A stretch of DNA of 64,000 bases from Brevibacterium antiquum CNRZ 918 (GTDB lineage: Bacteria; Actinomycetota; Actinomycetes; Actinomycetales; Brevibacteriaceae): assembly GCF_900169145.1 (NCBI RefSeq), contig NZ_FXZD01000010.1, forward strand, positions 42,402 to 106,401, read 5' to 3'. Under the pieces are notes generated by a model that was not told the DNA's origin, searched no databases, and saw nothing but the letters and a program-made list of their open reading frames with translations. The stretch's first letter is position 1; each line of letters opens with the position of its first letter. Below are positions 37,593 to 48,035 of this stretch, in pieces. Made by a program: the position numbers and the translations under genes.

Positions 37593-38735
37593 ATGACTTT
37601 GCCACATGAAGATGTTGACCCAGACGGCCTGCTCGAATACTCGGTGGTCTTCACCGACCGATCGCTGAACCACATGTCGGGGCGATTCGTCTCCGTGATG
37701 CAGGACATCAATCGCGTCCTGCGCGAGGCATACGACGCCCATAGTGTGGCCATCGTCCCTGGTGGCGGCAGCTACGCCATGGAATCCGTGGCCAGGCAGC
37801 TCGCGACGGGCAAGAAGTGCCTCGTGGTCCGCAACGGACTGTTCTCCTTCCGCTGGTCACAGATCCTCGACGCCGGCTCCATCGCCAGTGAGACGACCGT
37901 GCTCAAGGCCTCACCGCTCAGCGACGAGCACCAGTCGGCCTGGGCTCCGGCCCCCATCGCCGAGGTGGTCGCCGCCATCGAGCGCGAACGACCAGCCGTC
38001 GTGTTCGCACCCCACGTCGAAACCGCGTCCGGGATGCTCCTGCCCGATGATTACATCCGCCAGGTCGCCGACGCGGTTCACAGCGTCGGCGGAGTCTTCG
38101 TCCTCGACTGCATCGCCTCGGGTGCCGTGTGGGCCTCTCAGACCGATCTGGGCGTCGACGTCCTCATCAGCGCACCACAGAAGGGGTGGAGTGGTTCACC
38201 CTGCGCCGGCTACGTCATGCTCAGCGAAACCGGGCGTGCCGCGGTTCAGGAGTCCACCTCCTCGAGCTTCGCCATGGATCTGAAGAAGTGGCTGTTCATC
38301 GCCGACGAGTACGAAGAGGGCCGGGCGCCGTATCACGCGACGATGCCGACCGATTCGCTGGCGCACAACGCCAAGCTCATGCTCGAGACCGAGGAGCGCG
38401 GCTTCGACAAGCTCTCAGCCGCCCAGTTCGAGCTCGGCGACCGGGTCCGCACAGTCTTCGCCGATCGTGGACTGTCTTCTGTCGCGGCTCCGGAATTCGC
38501 CTCGCCCAGCGTGGTCGTCGTCCACACGGACAATCCGAAGCTGGCCACCGGCGCGAGCTTCAAGGAAGCCGGAGTTCAGATCGCTGCCGGAGTTCCTCTG
38601 CAGTGCGACGAGCCGGAGGACTTCTCGACCTTCAGAATCGGTCTCTTCGGTCTCGACAAGCTCGGCGACATCGACGGTTCGATCTCCCGTCTCGAGGCCG
38701 CACTCGATTCGATCGGCGTGACGCCGCAGGGCTGA
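37593..38735 (+). CDS. Class V aminotransferase (alanine-glyoxylate/serine-pyruvate type)
   Basis: PLP enzyme of 380 aa. Near the N-terminus is a phosphate-binding loop, VAIVPGGGSYAMESVARQL; ETASGMLLPDDYI and FVLDCIASGAVW follow with the PLP-pyridine Asp; the Schiff-base Lys is in SAPQKGWSGSPCAGY. The C-terminal small domain ends with FRIGLFGLDKLGD. The substrate is probably a small amino donor with glyoxylate or pyruvate, but it cannot be set from sequence. ATG 37593 follows GTGGGAG. Two hairpins lie downstream. Confidence 0.87.
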   Translation: MTLPHEDVDPDGLLEYSVVFTDRSLNHMSGRFVSVMQDINRVLREAYDAHSVAIVPGGGSYAMESVARQLATGKKCLVVRNGLFSFRWSQILDAGSIASETTVLKASPLSDEHQSAWAPAPIAEVVAAIERERPAVVFAPHVETASGMLLPDDYIRQVADAVHSVGGVFVLDCIASGAVWASQTDLGVDVLISAPQKGWSGSPCAGYVMLSETGRAAVQESTSSSFAMDLKKWLFIADEYEEGRAPYHATMPTDSLAHNAKLMLETEERGFDKLSAAQFELGDRVRTVFADRGLSSVAAPEFASPSVVVVHTDNPKLATGASFKEAGVQIAAGVPLQCDEPEDFSTFRIGLFGLDKLGDIDGSISRLEAALDSIGVTPQG

Positions 38736-38807
38736 TGCTGCTTGCTTCGTCGCGAAGGCGCGGGTAGCACCACCGTAGGTAAGCGCGACGCCATGTGACT
38801 CACTCCG

Positions 38808-38865
38808 CACACCAAGAGCGCCAGAACACCCCGTTGCACAGGGAGGTTTTGGCGCTCTTGGTGTG
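38808..38865. terminator. Long hairpin with shared GTTGCACA loop (copy 1)
   Basis: A 16-bp perfect stem (38808-38823 with 38850-38865; arm CACACCAAGAGCGCCA) encloses an inner CCCC-GTTGCACA-GGG stem-loop, followed by TTTT inside the right flank. It is probably a terminator or structured repeat at the end of the aminotransferase gene. Confidence 0.6.
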
Positions 38866-38963
38866 TGATGATCTCCGGGCAGCTTCGTCGCCGCAGCGGG
38901 GAAGAGGTTGTTCCTCACTGCAGGCACTATTCCTACCCGCAGTTCCGCTGCACACACTCAGCG

Positions 38964-38995
38964 CCAAAAGGTCCCGTTGCACAGGGGCCTTTTGG
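38964..38995. terminator. Hairpin with shared GTTGCACA loop (copy 2)
   Basis: CCAAAAGGTCCC pairs with GGGGCCTTTTGG around the loop GTTGCACA (38976-38983). It is about 130 bp from copy 1 and has the same loop and inner stem. Between convergent genes it may stop transcription from both sides. Confidence 0.6.
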
Positions 38996-39110
38996 TCCCG
39001 TTGGTGCGCGGTGTCGAGTGATGCGCGGTGTCGAGGAGAAGATGCTGGTTGCCCACGCGTTCGCGACTTGGGCGGAGGCAGCCTGTACTCGGGCAGAGGC
39101 AAACTGCGCT

Positions 39111-39177
39111 CAGGCGGTGGTGCCGGATACTGCGTTCAGGCGGTGCTGCCGGATACTGCGTTCAGGCGGTGGAGCCG
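39111..39177. repeat. 26-bp tandem repeat, about 2.6 copies, spanning a stop codon
   Basis: Copies at 39111-39136 and 39137-39162 begin CAGGCGGTG and share GCCGGATACTGCGTT; a partial copy follows to 39177. The stop (39162-39164) of the minus-strand homocysteine methyltransferase gene lies at the junction with the last copy. Confidence 0.85.
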
Positions 39178-40211
39178 AGGGCGACGACGTTGTCGGCGAG
39201 GCGTTCGTTGTCGCCGTACATGAAGTGGTTCTTCATGTTTTCCGAGAACCGGCTGGCATCGGTGGTCAGGCCGACCGCCTCGGCGACCTCACGGATGTGC
39301 ATCGGAGTCGCGCCGCAGCACACGCCGATGTAGTTGATGCCCAGGTCGTAGGCTTCCTTTGCGAAGGAGCCGATCTCGTAGCGGTTCGTCTGCAGCGGAT
39401 CGAGAGCCGTGGGGAAGGTGCGCCCATGCGGCGAGTGGACTGCGGCATGAAGATCGGAGAGGTTGAAGAAGGTGGGCTCATCGGCCGTCGTGCGGTAGGG
39501 GATGGGCAGGGCACCGACGTGACAGGACACTGCCGCACGGATCTCCTTCAGCCACGGCAGCATCGTGGCGGGTCCGCGGAAGCAGTTGAGGCCGACGACG
39601 TCGACGCCCAGCTGTTCGAGCTTCTGCGCCGTCTCCACGATGCCCACACCGTCGGCCATCTGCTGAAAGGCCATAGGTGCGAGGGTGAGGACGACGGGCA
39701 GGCCGCTGGCCTTGGCGATCTCGGCCGCAGCAATGGCCTCACCGGCGAAGTAGAAGGTCTCGCCGACGATGAGGTCGGCGCCTTCGTCCACGGCCCACCC
39801 CACCATCTCGGTGAACATGGAACGGACCTCGGCCTGGCGTTCCGGATTCTCGGGATCCCAGATGTTCGAGTTCGAGATGTTTCCGGCCATGAAGTTTCCG
39901 GGTTTGGCGTCGGCAACGCTGCGGGCGATCTGCAGGGCGGAGCGGTTGAGAGGTTCGAGCAGATCCTCCTTGCCGATGACCCGCATTTTCTCGCGGTGAC
40001 CGTTGTAGGTGAAGGCTTCGACGATGTCCGAGCCGGCGCGCTGGAAGTCCACGTGCAGTGAGCGCAGGGCATCGGGGAATTCGAGTGCGACCTCGGGCAC
40101 GAACTCTCCTGCGGACAGGTAGCCGCGCTTTTCGAGTTCGAACAGGAATCCTTCGGCGCAGATCACTGGTCCGGCGTCGAGGCGTTCGGTCAAGGGGTTG
40201 GGCTGAGTCAT
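39162..40211 (-). CDS. Homocysteine S-methyltransferase family protein (betaine-homocysteine methyltransferase-like)
   Basis: Zinc-dependent methyltransferase barrel, 349 aa. Zinc ligands are Cys in VVGLNCFRGP and the CysCys pair in YIGVCCGATPMHIR. N-terminal CAEGFLFELEKRGYL and VEAFTYNGHREKM are BHMT-like. The methyl donor could be a betaine, S-methylmethionine or another methylated compound. A GGAGAG-type site precedes ATG 40211. The leader contains two inverted repeats. The 3' end lies in a 26-bp repeat. Confidence 0.88.
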   Translation of the reverse strand: MTQPNPLTERLDAGPVICAEGFLFELEKRGYLSAGEFVPEVALEFPDALRSLHVDFQRAGSDIVEAFTYNGHREKMRVIGKEDLLEPLNRSALQIARSVADAKPGNFMAGNISNSNIWDPENPERQAEVRSMFTEMVGWAVDEGADLIVGETFYFAGEAIAAAEIAKASGLPVVLTLAPMAFQQMADGVGIVETAQKLEQLGVDVVGLNCFRGPATMLPWLKEIRAAVSCHVGALPIPYRTTADEPTFFNLSDLHAAVHSPHGRTFPTALDPLQTNRYEIGSFAKEAYDLGINYIGVCCGATPMHIREVAEAVGLTTDASRFSENMKNHFMYGDNERLADNVVALGSTA

Positions 40212-40239
40212 GGGTGCTCTCCGTATGGAAGGTCGAGGA

Positions 40240-40305
40240 CGGGCGATTGAACTCGCTCAGGCGCAACGCCCGAACTCTTCGCATACAACCATCTTTGGAA
40301 GAGTT
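40240..40305 (-). promoter_or_regulatory. Structured leader of the homocysteine methyltransferase gene
   Basis: Two inverted repeats lie in the 100 bp before the start: CGGGCG (40240-40245) with CGCCCG (40267-40272), and AACTCTTC (40273-40280) with GAAGAGTT (40298-40305). I do not recognise a known riboswitch. Confidence 0.3.
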
Positions 40306-40344
40306 GCCGACGTCACATCGACATAATGGAGTCATATGACGCTC

Positions 40345-40366
40345 GGAGTCGTCTTCTAGCGACTCC
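40345..40366. terminator. Small hairpin after the acyltransferase gene
   Basis: GGAGTCG (40345-40351) pairs with CGACTCC (40360-40366) about 30 bp beyond the acyltransferase stop on the minus strand. No T-run is present, so the terminator role is weak. Confidence 0.3.
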
Positions 40367-40393
40367 GGAGCCTCATATTGCTAGGGGAGGGGC

Positions 40394-41470
40394 CTACGAA
40401 GAAGTCTTCTCCGAGTGTCTGCCGGGCTTCGGACGCAATGGCGCAAACGGGGCGAGCAGCAGTCGGGTCACGGTCGAGGAATACCAGCGCAGGGCTCTCT
40501 CGAACGGACCCCAGGACAGCACATATGTGGTGAGCAGTGCCAGGGCGAGACAGATGATGAAGATCAGCGGGGAGCTGAGCACGTCCTGACTGTCATCGAG
40601 GAGTGGCTGGAGACCGCGGACGACGAACCCGTGAATGACATAGATTGCCAGGCTGTGACGGCCGATCTTGGCAATGTACGTGTCCTTGTCGCCCACCCAC
40701 ATGAGCAGCATCAGAGTCATCAGGACAGAGCCGATGTCGATGATGAGTCGGAGGCCGACGCCTTCGGGAACGCTGACATCGAAGTGAGCGAAGTTGAGAC
40801 TGCCGTAGAACCAATAGTGATCGACGTTGTCGAGGTAGAAGTAGCCGATCGCGCCCAGTGCGGCGGCCGTGAAGAACAGCTTCTGCCAGATGCGCAGGCT
40901 GCCCGCCCAGTCGAGGATCTGCTTGCCGTAGAGCTTGCCGATGACGAAGAAGGGCCAGAAGATCATGGACCGCGAGGCCGAGAGCTCCATGTCGAGGATC
41001 GGCAGAATTCCGCCGAAGAGGCCCACCACCACCGAGGTGACGAGGATCGTTCGTGGGAATCGTTCGATGAACGGCACGGTGATGATCCAGTACGCCATGG
41101 ACAGCAGGAACCACGAGTACCAGAACGGAGTCAGGAAGCTGTAGTCGGGATCAAGGCCGAAGATCGACATCCACCCCCACAACAGGGGCAGCACGGTGAA
41201 CAGCAGGACTAAGAAGGTCAGGACGCGTTCGGGCAGCCTCGTCGACTTCGCCGTGATCCCGGCCAGGAAGACGAAGGCTGGCATGTGGAACGAATAGATG
41301 AGGTACATCGGCGCACGGAGGACGTCGTCATCCCAGGGTCCGGTCCTGGCCAGCAGGTGGCCGAGGACGACGGTGAAGATGAGGATGCCTTTGGCGCGGT
41401 CCAGTCTGTGATCTCGTGTGGGCACCACGCCACGATAGCGTGCTGGGCCTGCGAAACATAAAGATTTCAC
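40394..41470 (-). CDS. Membrane acyltransferase (acyltransferase 3 family)
   Basis: Integral membrane O-acyltransferase-like protein, 358 aa with about ten transmembrane segments. The N-terminal family motif is LDRAKGILIFTVVLGHLL with the catalytic His; SFHMPAFVFLAGI and WFLLSMAYWII follow, and near the end IGRHSLAIYVIHGF. Such proteins acylate sugars or other envelope components; the acceptor is unknown. GTG 41470 has GGAG four bases upstream; GTG 41428/41425 is an alternative closer to the conserved domain. Confidence 0.85.
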   Translation of the reverse strand: MKSLCFAGPARYRGVVPTRDHRLDRAKGILIFTVVLGHLLARTGPWDDDVLRAPMYLIYSFHMPAFVFLAGITAKSTRLPERVLTFLVLLFTVLPLLWGWMSIFGLDPDYSFLTPFWYSWFLLSMAYWIITVPFIERFPRTILVTSVVVGLFGGILPILDMELSASRSMIFWPFFVIGKLYGKQILDWAGSLRIWQKLFFTAAALGAIGYFYLDNVDHYWFYGSLNFAHFDVSVPEGVGLRLIIDIGSVLMTLMLLMWVGDKDTYIAKIGRHSLAIYVIHGFVVRGLQPLLDDSQDVLSSPLIFIICLALALLTTYVLSWGPFERALRWYSSTVTRLLLAPFAPLRPKPGRHSEKTSS

Positions 41471-41522
41471 ACCGCTCCAAGACAGAGGTCAGGTGCCATT
41501 CAGCTTGGAAGCAGTCGTACTT

Positions 41523-41870
41523 TCAGCGTGCGCAGGCGACGCAGGTCGGTGCGTAGGGGCGAACCTCCAGTCGCACCTCGGGTATCGGGTTCCCACAATT
41601 GGTGCAGATTCCGAAGCAGCCGTCATCAAGTCGCTGCAACGCCTGCGCGATGGCGCTCAGACGCTCCTCGGACTGGCGCAGCAGAGTGTCTGCCTGAGAC
41701 CGTTCGAAGGCGAGGGTCGCCCCTTCAGGGTCGTGCTCATCGTCGCTGTTGTCGCCCTCGCGTGCGGCCGAGAGATCCTTGATGTCCGAGGATAGGGCGG
41801 CGATGAGCCGTCTGGTCTCGGAGTCTTCGGCATGCAGGAGCTCCCGCATCCGATCCGAGTCGACCATCAC
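41523..41870 (-). CDS. DksA/TraR-family C4 zinc-finger protein
   Basis: A 115-aa protein with an N-terminal coiled-coil-like helix pair and a C-terminal zinc finger, CTNCGNPIPEVRLEVRPYA then CVAC. This is the DksA/TraR layout, whose members bind in the RNA polymerase secondary channel. The acidic tip of DksA is not clearly conserved, and an Asp-rich segment (about 38-48) is present, so a regulatory role is inferred. It lies 19 bp after the ABC-F gene in the same direction. Confidence 0.85.
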   Translation of the reverse strand: MMVDSDRMRELLHAEDSETRRLIAALSSDIKDLSAAREGDNSDDEHDPEGATLAFERSQADTLLRQSEERLSAIAQALQRLDDGCFGICTNCGNPIPEVRLEVRPYAPTCVACAR

Positions 41871-41889
41871 CCCTCGTCCCCGTTCTCCA

Positions 41890-43719
41890 TCAGGCGTCGA
41901 GGGTCTCGTTGGCTTCGAGCCAGCGCTCTTCCAGCTCGGTCATTTCGTCCTTGAGCTCCTGCAGGGATGAGGTGAGTTTCTGGAGTCCCTCGAAGTCGGT
42001 CTGGTCATGGTCGGCCATCTCATCGTGGGCTCGCGCGATCCGCTTGCTCAGCTTGTCCATGCGGCGTTCGATCGAGGAAACCTCTTTCTTCGCCGCCCTG
42101 GCCTCGGCCCCGGAGAGCGTGTCCGCCCCTGTGCCGGCGGACGCACTCGCACCGCCAGGATTAGAGCTCGCTGCTCCTCTGCCGGAGACGGTTCCCTTCG
42201 ATCCACCGGATTTGGCGCTGTCGGCGCGCAGCTGAAGGTATTCGTCGACGCCTCCTGGCACGTGCCGCAGGCCATGATCGAGGATCGCGTACTGCTGATC
42301 GGTGACTCGTTCGAGCAGGTACCTATCGTGAGAGACGACGATCAGAGTAGCCGGCCAGGAGTCGAGGAGGTCTTCCATCGCCGCCAACATATCGGAGTCG
42401 ACGTCATTGGTCGGCTCATCGAGGATGATGACATTGGGTTCGGACATGAGCAGCAGGAGCAGCTGCAGCCGGCGCTTCTGTCCTCCGGAGAGCTCTTTGA
42501 CACGGGCCGAGAGGTGCTCCTTGGCGAAGCCGAGGCGTTCCAGGAGCTGTGCCGGGGTGTAGTCCTTGCCCTCGATGGTGAAGCTCGTCTTCGATTCCGA
42601 CAGAACTTCACGCACCTTCTGCCCGGCGATTGCGTCCAGTTCCTTGAACTGCTGGTCAAGGACTCCGACCTTCACGGTCTTCCCGCGCTTGACTCTGCCC
42701 TCATCCGGTTCGAGCTCACCCGAGATGAGACTGAGCAGGGTCGACTTGCCAGCACCGTTGGGCCCCAGGATTCCGGTGCGTTCGCCAGGACCGATGCGCC
42801 AGGTGACGTTGTCGAGGATCTGCTGGTTCCCGAAACTCAGGGACACATCAAGGAGGTCGACGACGTCCTTGCCCAAACGGGCGGTCGCCATCTTCTTCAG
42901 TTCGATCGGGTTGCGCACCTCCGGGACATCGGCGATGAGCTGGTTTGCTGCTTCGATTCGGAACTTCGGTTTCGAGGTGCGGGCAGGGGCACCTCGGCGC
43001 AGCCATGCCAGTTCCTTGCGCATGAGGTTCTGGCGCTTCTGCTCAGTCGCGGATGCGATCCGGTCACGTTCGACACGTTGGAGGACATAGGCGGCGTATC
43101 CGCCCTCGAAGGGTTCGACGATCTGGTCGTGGACCTCCCACGTCTTGTTGCAGACCTCATCGAGGAACCATCGGTCGTGAGTCACCAGCAGCAGAGCTCC
43201 GGAGTTCTTCGCCCATCGGTTCTTGACATGCTTGGCCAACCACGAGATGCCATCGACGTCGAGGTGGTTGGTCGGCTCATCGAGGATGAGCAGGTCCCAG
43301 TCTTCGATGAGCAGTGCCGCCAGAGCCACACGTCGGCGCTGACCGCCGGAGAGGCTGCCGATAGTGGCATTCCAATCGAGGTCGGCGATGAGGCCTGCGA
43401 TGATGTCGCGGGCTGCGGCGTCGCGGGCCCATTCGTGGTCGTCCATGTCCCCGACAACGGAATAGCCGACGGTCGCTTCGGAGTCCATGGTGTCGCGCTG
43501 GCTGAGCATGCCCAGACGCATTCCGCCGCGGTAGGTCACTCGCCCCGAATCGGGTGCGATGGTGCCGGCGAGCATGCCCAGCAGGCTCGACTTGCCGTCG
43601 CCGTTGCGGCCGACGATGCCGATCATGTCCCCGGCGTCGACGCCGAGCGTGACGGAGTCGAAGACGATGCGGGTGGGGTATTCGAGGTGCAGGGCTTCAG
43701 CCCCGAGAAGATGTGCCAT
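41890..43719 (-). CDS. ABC-F family ATPase (Uup-like)
   Basis: A cytoplasmic, membrane-domain-free protein of 609 aa with two ABC cassettes. Cassette 1 has Walker A GIVGRNGDGKSS (Asp where Ala is usual), LSGGQRRRVALAALL and LLILDEPTNHLD. Cassette 2 has GPNGAGKSTLL, LSGGQKRRLQLLLLL and VIILDEPTNDVDSD. A linker with a Lys/Arg-rich segment joins them, and a coiled-coil C-terminal domain follows (about 545-605), as in Uup, which acts on ribosomes or DNA branch structures. GAGGG precedes ATG 43719; a longer frame upstream lacks support. Confidence 0.92.
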   Translation of the reverse strand: MAHLLGAEALHLEYPTRIVFDSVTLGVDAGDMIGIVGRNGDGKSSLLGMLAGTIAPDSGRVTYRGGMRLGMLSQRDTMDSEATVGYSVVGDMDDHEWARDAAARDIIAGLIADLDWNATIGSLSGGQRRRVALAALLIEDWDLLILDEPTNHLDVDGISWLAKHVKNRWAKNSGALLLVTHDRWFLDEVCNKTWEVHDQIVEPFEGGYAAYVLQRVERDRIASATEQKRQNLMRKELAWLRRGAPARTSKPKFRIEAANQLIADVPEVRNPIELKKMATARLGKDVVDLLDVSLSFGNQQILDNVTWRIGPGERTGILGPNGAGKSTLLSLISGELEPDEGRVKRGKTVKVGVLDQQFKELDAIAGQKVREVLSESKTSFTIEGKDYTPAQLLERLGFAKEHLSARVKELSGGQKRRLQLLLLLMSEPNVIILDEPTNDVDSDMLAAMEDLLDSWPATLIVVSHDRYLLERVTDQQYAILDHGLRHVPGGVDEYLQLRADSAKSGGSKGTVSGRGAASSNPGGASASAGTGADTLSGAEARAAKKEVSSIERRMDKLSKRIARAHDEMADHDQTDFEGLQKLTSSLQELKDEMTELEERWLEANETLDA

Positions 43720-44058
43720 AACGCCCTCTAGCCTAGAGCACGAGCCGTCTGGGACCAGCATGCGCGGGTAGTCGTCGGGTAGTCCGCGGGTAGTCCGGGG
43801 ACCGAAGCCAGAGTCGGTGTCCGGGGTGGGGCGAAGGCAGGGGCGGAGTCGAGTGAACATGAAGTTATGTTGCGTTTTCATATCGGTGTCGAGGAATCCG
43901 ATGCTATCGGCCCCTGTTTAGGGCCTGAGTTGCATTAGACTGACGGGAAATTCATTGAAATATGAGTGATCATCCAGTGGTTTCACAAATTCGGCGGAGG
44001 ACTCCGTGCCTCGATCGACGCCATTGTTGGTCGTGAGAAACTTGAGAAAAGAGTAAAA
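43720..44058. other. Divergent promoter region between the ABC-F and BMP genes
   Basis: About 340 bp without a gene. GGGTAGTC appears three times between about 43767 and 43795, an irregular short repeat. The right half is AT-richer (43860-43980) and is the likely promoter region of the nucleoside operon; I cannot place -35/-10 boxes with confidence. Confidence 0.4.
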
Positions 44059-45129
44059 GTGAAGAAGCTTGTATCTGCGGTGTCGATTGCCGCCGCATCT
44101 GCCCTCGTGCTCTCCGCCTGTGGCTCAGGAGACAGCGGCGATTCGAAGGCCGAAGATTTCCTCGGCTGCATGGTCTCGGACTCCGGTGGCTGGGACGACC
44201 AATCGTTCAACCAGTCGGGCCGTGAGGGACTGCAGGCGGCGGTGGACAACCTCGGCATCGAGGAATCACTGGCCGAGTCGCAGGGCGACGCAGACTTCAA
44301 GCCCAACGTCGACAACATGATCCAGCAGGGCTGCAACCTCACATTCGGTGTCGGGTTCCTGCTCGAGGACGCGATCCAAGAGGCTGCTGAGGCCAACACG
44401 GACCTCAACTTCGCACTCATCGACTCCACCTTCTCCGATGCTGACGGCAAGCCGGTCACCCTCGACAACGCGAAACCCGTCGTCTTCAACACCGCCGAAG
44501 CCGCCTACCTGGCAGGCTACGTGGCAGCGGCATCGTCCGAATCCGGCAAGGTCGGCACCTTCGGCGGCATCCAGATCCCCTCGGTGACCATCTTCATGGA
44601 CGGATTCGCCGACGGTGTCAAGAAGTTCAACGAAGAGAATAAGAAGGACGTCAAGCTCCTCGGCTGGAACAAGGAGAAGCAGGACGGATCGTTCTCCGGT
44701 GACTTCGAGAACCAGGGCCAGGGACAGGCACTGACCAAGCAGCTCATCTCGCAGGGCGCCGACGTCATCATGCCCGTCGCCGGTCCTGTCGGACTGGGTG
44801 CAGCCGCTGCGGCGAAGGACGCCAAGGACGTCAAGCTCATCTGGGTCGACTCCGACGGATACGAGTCCACAGAATACGGTGACATCATCCTCACCTCGGT
44901 GGTCAAGAACATCCCCAACGCCGTCGAGGACACCGTCGCCGAAGCCCAGGAAGACAAGTTCACCTCCGAGCCCTACGTCGGCACTCTCGAGAACGAAGGC
45001 GTCGGACTTGCTCCTTACCACGACTTCGAGGACAAGGTTCCCGAGGACGTGAAGAAGAAGGTCGAAGAGCTCGAGAAGAAGATCATCGACGGATCGCTGA
45101 CCGTGGATTCCGAGAGCACGCCCAAATAG
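44059..45129 (+). CDS. BMP-family nucleoside-binding lipoprotein
   Basis: Substrate-binding protein of a nucleoside ABC importer, 356 aa. The signal peptide ends at lipobox VLSAC (Cys21), followed by a Gly/Ser/Asp-rich linker. BMP-family features are SDSGGWDDQSFNQSGREGL, VFNTAEAAYLAGYVAA and VGTFGGIQIPSVTIFMDGF. Start is GTG 44059, just before VKKLVSAVSIA; the open frame continues upstream but without a signal-peptide-like start. A strong hairpin terminator separates it from the ATPase gene, probably giving more binding protein than transporter. Confidence 0.93.
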   Translation: MKKLVSAVSIAAASALVLSACGSGDSGDSKAEDFLGCMVSDSGGWDDQSFNQSGREGLQAAVDNLGIEESLAESQGDADFKPNVDNMIQQGCNLTFGVGFLLEDAIQEAAEANTDLNFALIDSTFSDADGKPVTLDNAKPVVFNTAEAAYLAGYVAAASSESGKVGTFGGIQIPSVTIFMDGFADGVKKFNEENKKDVKLLGWNKEKQDGSFSGDFENQGQGQALTKQLISQGADVIMPVAGPVGLGAAAAAKDAKDVKLIWVDSDGYESTEYGDIILTSVVKNIPNAVEDTVAEAQEDKFTSEPYVGTLENEGVGLAPYHDFEDKVPEDVKKKVEELEKKIIDGSLTVDSESTPK

Positions 45130-45140
45130 GCGAATAGGTT

Positions 45141-45177
45141 AAACTGCAGGGCCGAGTCCTTTCGGCCCTGCAGTTTT
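45141..45177 (+). terminator. Intra-operon intrinsic terminator after the BMP gene
   Basis: AAACTGCAGGGCCGA (45141-45155) pairs perfectly with TCGGCCCTGCAGTTT (45162-45176) around a 6-nt loop and ends in TTTT. Placed 11 bp after the BMP stop and 27 bp before the ATPase start, it should attenuate downstream transcription. Confidence 0.85.
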
Positions 45178-45203
45178 CGAATTTATGAGGAGTACCGGAA
45201 GCA

Positions 45204-46801
<1,598 letters not shown>

Positions 46802-46805
<4 letters not shown>

Positions 46806-48034
46806 CAACTGACATGTCCCCGGCACCACCATCGCCGGCTCCACCATCGACAGCTGAGTCGGGAGAGGGCAAGCAACAGAACCTGCTCCAGGAGATCCTG
46901 TCCGGGTCGTGGTTGGTTTCGGCGCTGTCGATCGTGGTCGCACTCATCCTCGGCGGTGTGCTCATCGCCGTGTCCAATTCCGAGGTCATTGAGGCAGGGA
47001 AGAACCTCTTCGCTGCCCCAGGCGCCTTCTTCTCGACCCTGTTCTCCACAGTCGGCGACGCGTATTCGGCGCTGTTCCGCGGAGCTGTCTTCGATTGGAA
47101 CGCCCGCACCACAGAGCGTGCGATCCGTCCCCTGACGGAATCCATGGTCAGCGCCACCCCGCTCATCCTCACCGGGCTGGGCATCGCCATGGCCTTCCGT
47201 TCGGGCCTGTTCAACATCGGCGGCCAGGGGCAGGTCATCCTCGGCGCGACCATCGCCGGCTACCTCGGATATGCCCTCCATCTGCCACCTGTCGTGCATA
47301 TGCTCATCGCCGCGATCGGCGGCATCATCGGCGGCGCAGTCTGGGCCGGCATCGCCGGTGTCCTCAAGGCGCGGACCGGAGCCAACGAGGTGATCGTGAC
47401 GATCATGCTCAACTCCATCGCGGGCTACCTGCTGGGCTACCTGCTCAAGCAGAGCTGGTTCACACACACCAACTCGGCGAACCCACAGTCACGCACACTC
47501 GACGATTCTTCGCAGATGTTCCTGCTGCTGCCGGCACCGTTCCGGCTGCACTTCGGGTTCATCATCGCCATCCTCGCAACGATCTTCGTCTGGTGGCTGC
47601 TGGAACGCTCGACGATCGGCTTCGAGTTCAAGGCAGTCGGTGCCAACCCGCACGCGGCCCGGACCGCAGGCATCTCGGTGTCGAAGGTGACGATCCTCGT
47701 CATGATCGTCGCCGGAGCACTCGCCGGACTCGGCGGAGCAGCTCAAGTGCTGGGCACCGAATACAAACTCACCGGCGGAATCAGCGGATCGATCGGCTTC
47801 GACGCCATCACCGTTGCCCTGCTGGGACGATCCAAACCCTTGGGGACGTTCTTCGCGGGTCTGCTGTTCGGTGCGTTCAAGGCCGGCGGCTACCTGATGC
47901 AATCGCAGACCGGCACCCCGATCGACATCGTCCTCGTGGTCCAGTCCGTCATCGTCCTGCTCATCGCGGCCCCACCACTCGTGAGGTCGATCTTCCGGTT
48001 GCCCACACCGGCGCTCAAGCGGAAGGAGGCCTGA
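46802..48034 (+). CDS. Nucleoside ABC transporter permease 1
   Basis: BPD_transp_2-family permease (YufP-like) of 410 aa. It has a polar Pro/Ser N-terminus and about nine or ten membrane segments. Family signatures include GLGIAMAFRSGLFNIGGQGQ, and later GANPHAARTAGISVSKV and GGISGSIGFDAITVALLGR. It begins at the ATGA overlapping the ATPase gene and is followed one base later by the second permease. It pairs with that protein to form the membrane channel. Confidence 0.94.
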
Positions 48035-48035
48035 C

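Noticed and set aside
38865..40061. Plus-strand frame of 398 codons across repeats and the homocysteine methyltransferase gene
   Set aside because: It begins inside repetitive intergenic DNA and is otherwise the antisense of a clear enzyme gene.
42007..43731. Plus-strand frame of 574 codons opposite the ABC-F gene
   Set aside because: Antisense shadow of a gene with complete ABC motifs on the minus strand.
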